This document shows, piece by piece, positions 63,004 to 64,000 of a DNA stretch of 64,000 nt. Below the pieces are notes generated by a model. That model saw only the letters and a list, made by a program, of their open reading frames with translations, was not told the DNA's origin and ran no database searches. The stretch comes from Talinum fruticosum. Taxonomy: Eukaryota > Streptophyta > Magnoliopsida > Caryophyllales > Talinaceae. Location of the stretch: contig JAITYX010000055.1 of the NCBI GenBank assembly GCA_021018815.1, positions 1,054,001 through 1,118,000 on the forward strand, written 5' to 3'. The translations under genes and the position numbers were made by a program. Position 1 is the stretch's first letter; each line of letters opens with the position of its first letter.

Positions 63004-64000
63004 TTTCCTCTGGGTAAGCTGTTCTTGCCTATATTTCCCTCAGTATCTGGCCTGGCCCTGGCTCCTTTCCGCAGCCAATCTATACTTGCTGTATTGTTCA
63101 CCCAAATTTGCTTATGCTTGTGTTTTGTTCCTTGGCAGCTCAGTTTGGTTTTAGATAACTCTAAGTGGTTTTGTTCATTTCATCTGCTCAAAGATTTTCC
63201 AGTCTGGAGTTTTCAGTAGGGAGTTTAAGACATATTGACCCAGTGGCCTTTTTTTTTAAAATTTTTTTGGCTACTTCTAGTTCTCCAGATTAAAATTCTC
63301 TGAGGTGAAACGAACCTGAAACCAGTTTTCAATGGTTGATCAAATCAGCACTTAGTGTCATATCATCTGACATTGGTGCTGGTTTTCTTTAGACTCACCT
63401 TTGGGTTTTGTCAAGGTTCCTGCATCTAAAATCTGTGCATTTCATCCATGAACTTCTTTGTTAAGTTAGCACCTCATGAACCGGAATGAATGCCACAGTT
63501 TTTCATCATGATGAAATTCATTTCGGCTTTTGCAGAGAGCGAGGGTCCAAATATGCAAAGAATGTGTGTTGGAGCTGAGTAACTGATTCTGTAGTAATTC
63601 TGCAGGAATATATCATAATTTGATGCAAAGACGGGCAAAAGGGTTGGACGAGTAGAGAACTTGTTTCCAAATCCAAGAAGGCTCCATTCTTAAACAACGT
63701 AAATACTAGTAATAAGATCTTATGAACCACTCCCCCCCAAAAAAAAAAAAAACCAAAAAAAGGGTTTGGTTTTGATTTCTAAAAACGGAATTGTTATACG
63801 TACTGCTAGGTTCTTGACCATTCATTAGACTAGCCTGCCTTCCCACTTTACTCTTCAGACTTTCTCATCAGCATGATGCGTCATATCTCCCAACGGCCTT
63901 ATAAACTTGTATTATAGTCCTGGAATTACCTTTGTATGCATATGGTAGCCCTGTCATTCATCGGGATAAACAATTGTTTGATAAATTGACAAACATTCTT
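63004..64000. other. CYP97C1 3' flank
   Basis: The probable 3' UTR and downstream DNA, with T-rich and C/A-rich low-complexity runs (about 63248-63270 and 63732-63761). No other gene start is seen before the window ends. Confidence 0.4.

Overview
The window is nuclear DNA of a flowering plant, most likely a eudicot. The evidence is multi-exon genes with short plant-type introns, chloroplast transit peptides, AT-rich spacers, and plant-type transposons (Ty3/Gypsy LTR elements, hAT, Stowaway-like, LINE). Nothing bacterial or viral was seen. The species cannot be named from the sequence.

Five recognisable genes and one gene end are present. (1) 1-194 (+) is the C-terminal end of an unrecognised protein. 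(2) 6757-7341 (-) is a chloroplast membrane-anchored rubredoxin (RBD1 type, photosystem II assembly). (3) 13818-15209 (+) is a GeBP/STOREKEEPER-type transcription regulator (DUF573) with two apparent 1-bp frameshifts. (4) 23293-36032 (-) is guanosine deaminase (GSDA type), five exons, with a 9.2-kb LTR retrotransposon in its third intron and several 1-bp indels in exon 3. (5) 43010-52973 (+) is a DUF1517 thylakoid/envelope protein (FLAP1 type), six exons with TE-filled introns. (6) 58754-63003 (+) is CYP97C1/LUT1, carotenoid epsilon-ring hydroxylase, nine exons, two of its introns starting with GC, and one apparent 1-bp loss in the transit peptide.

Mobile DNA fills most of the rest. The main pieces are a hAT-type non-autonomous element with perfect 8-bp target duplication (8675-9737), two L1-type LINE remnants (about 11060-11935 and 46850-47480), a foldback repeat at 20.2 kb, a gag-protease LTR retrotransposon with no visible reverse transcriptase or integrase (25238-34429, TSD GAAGC), a decayed antisense relative of that element's repeat region (about 40.85-41.8 kb), and a second hAT-like element (53473-57512) carrying a nested 2.9-kb solo LTR (54234-57147, TSD TATTA).

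Three of the genes (rubredoxin, FLAP1, CYP97C1) act in chloroplast membranes in photosystem assembly or photoprotection. From memory of Arabidopsis locus numbers, rubredoxin and FLAP1 correspond to At1g54500 and At1g54520, and the GeBP-like gene and GSDA to At5g28040 and At5g28050. The window therefore appears to interleave two gene pairs that are separate in Arabidopsis. Single-base indels recur in genes and between the two LTRs, so base-level assembly error must be considered before calling anything a pseudogene.
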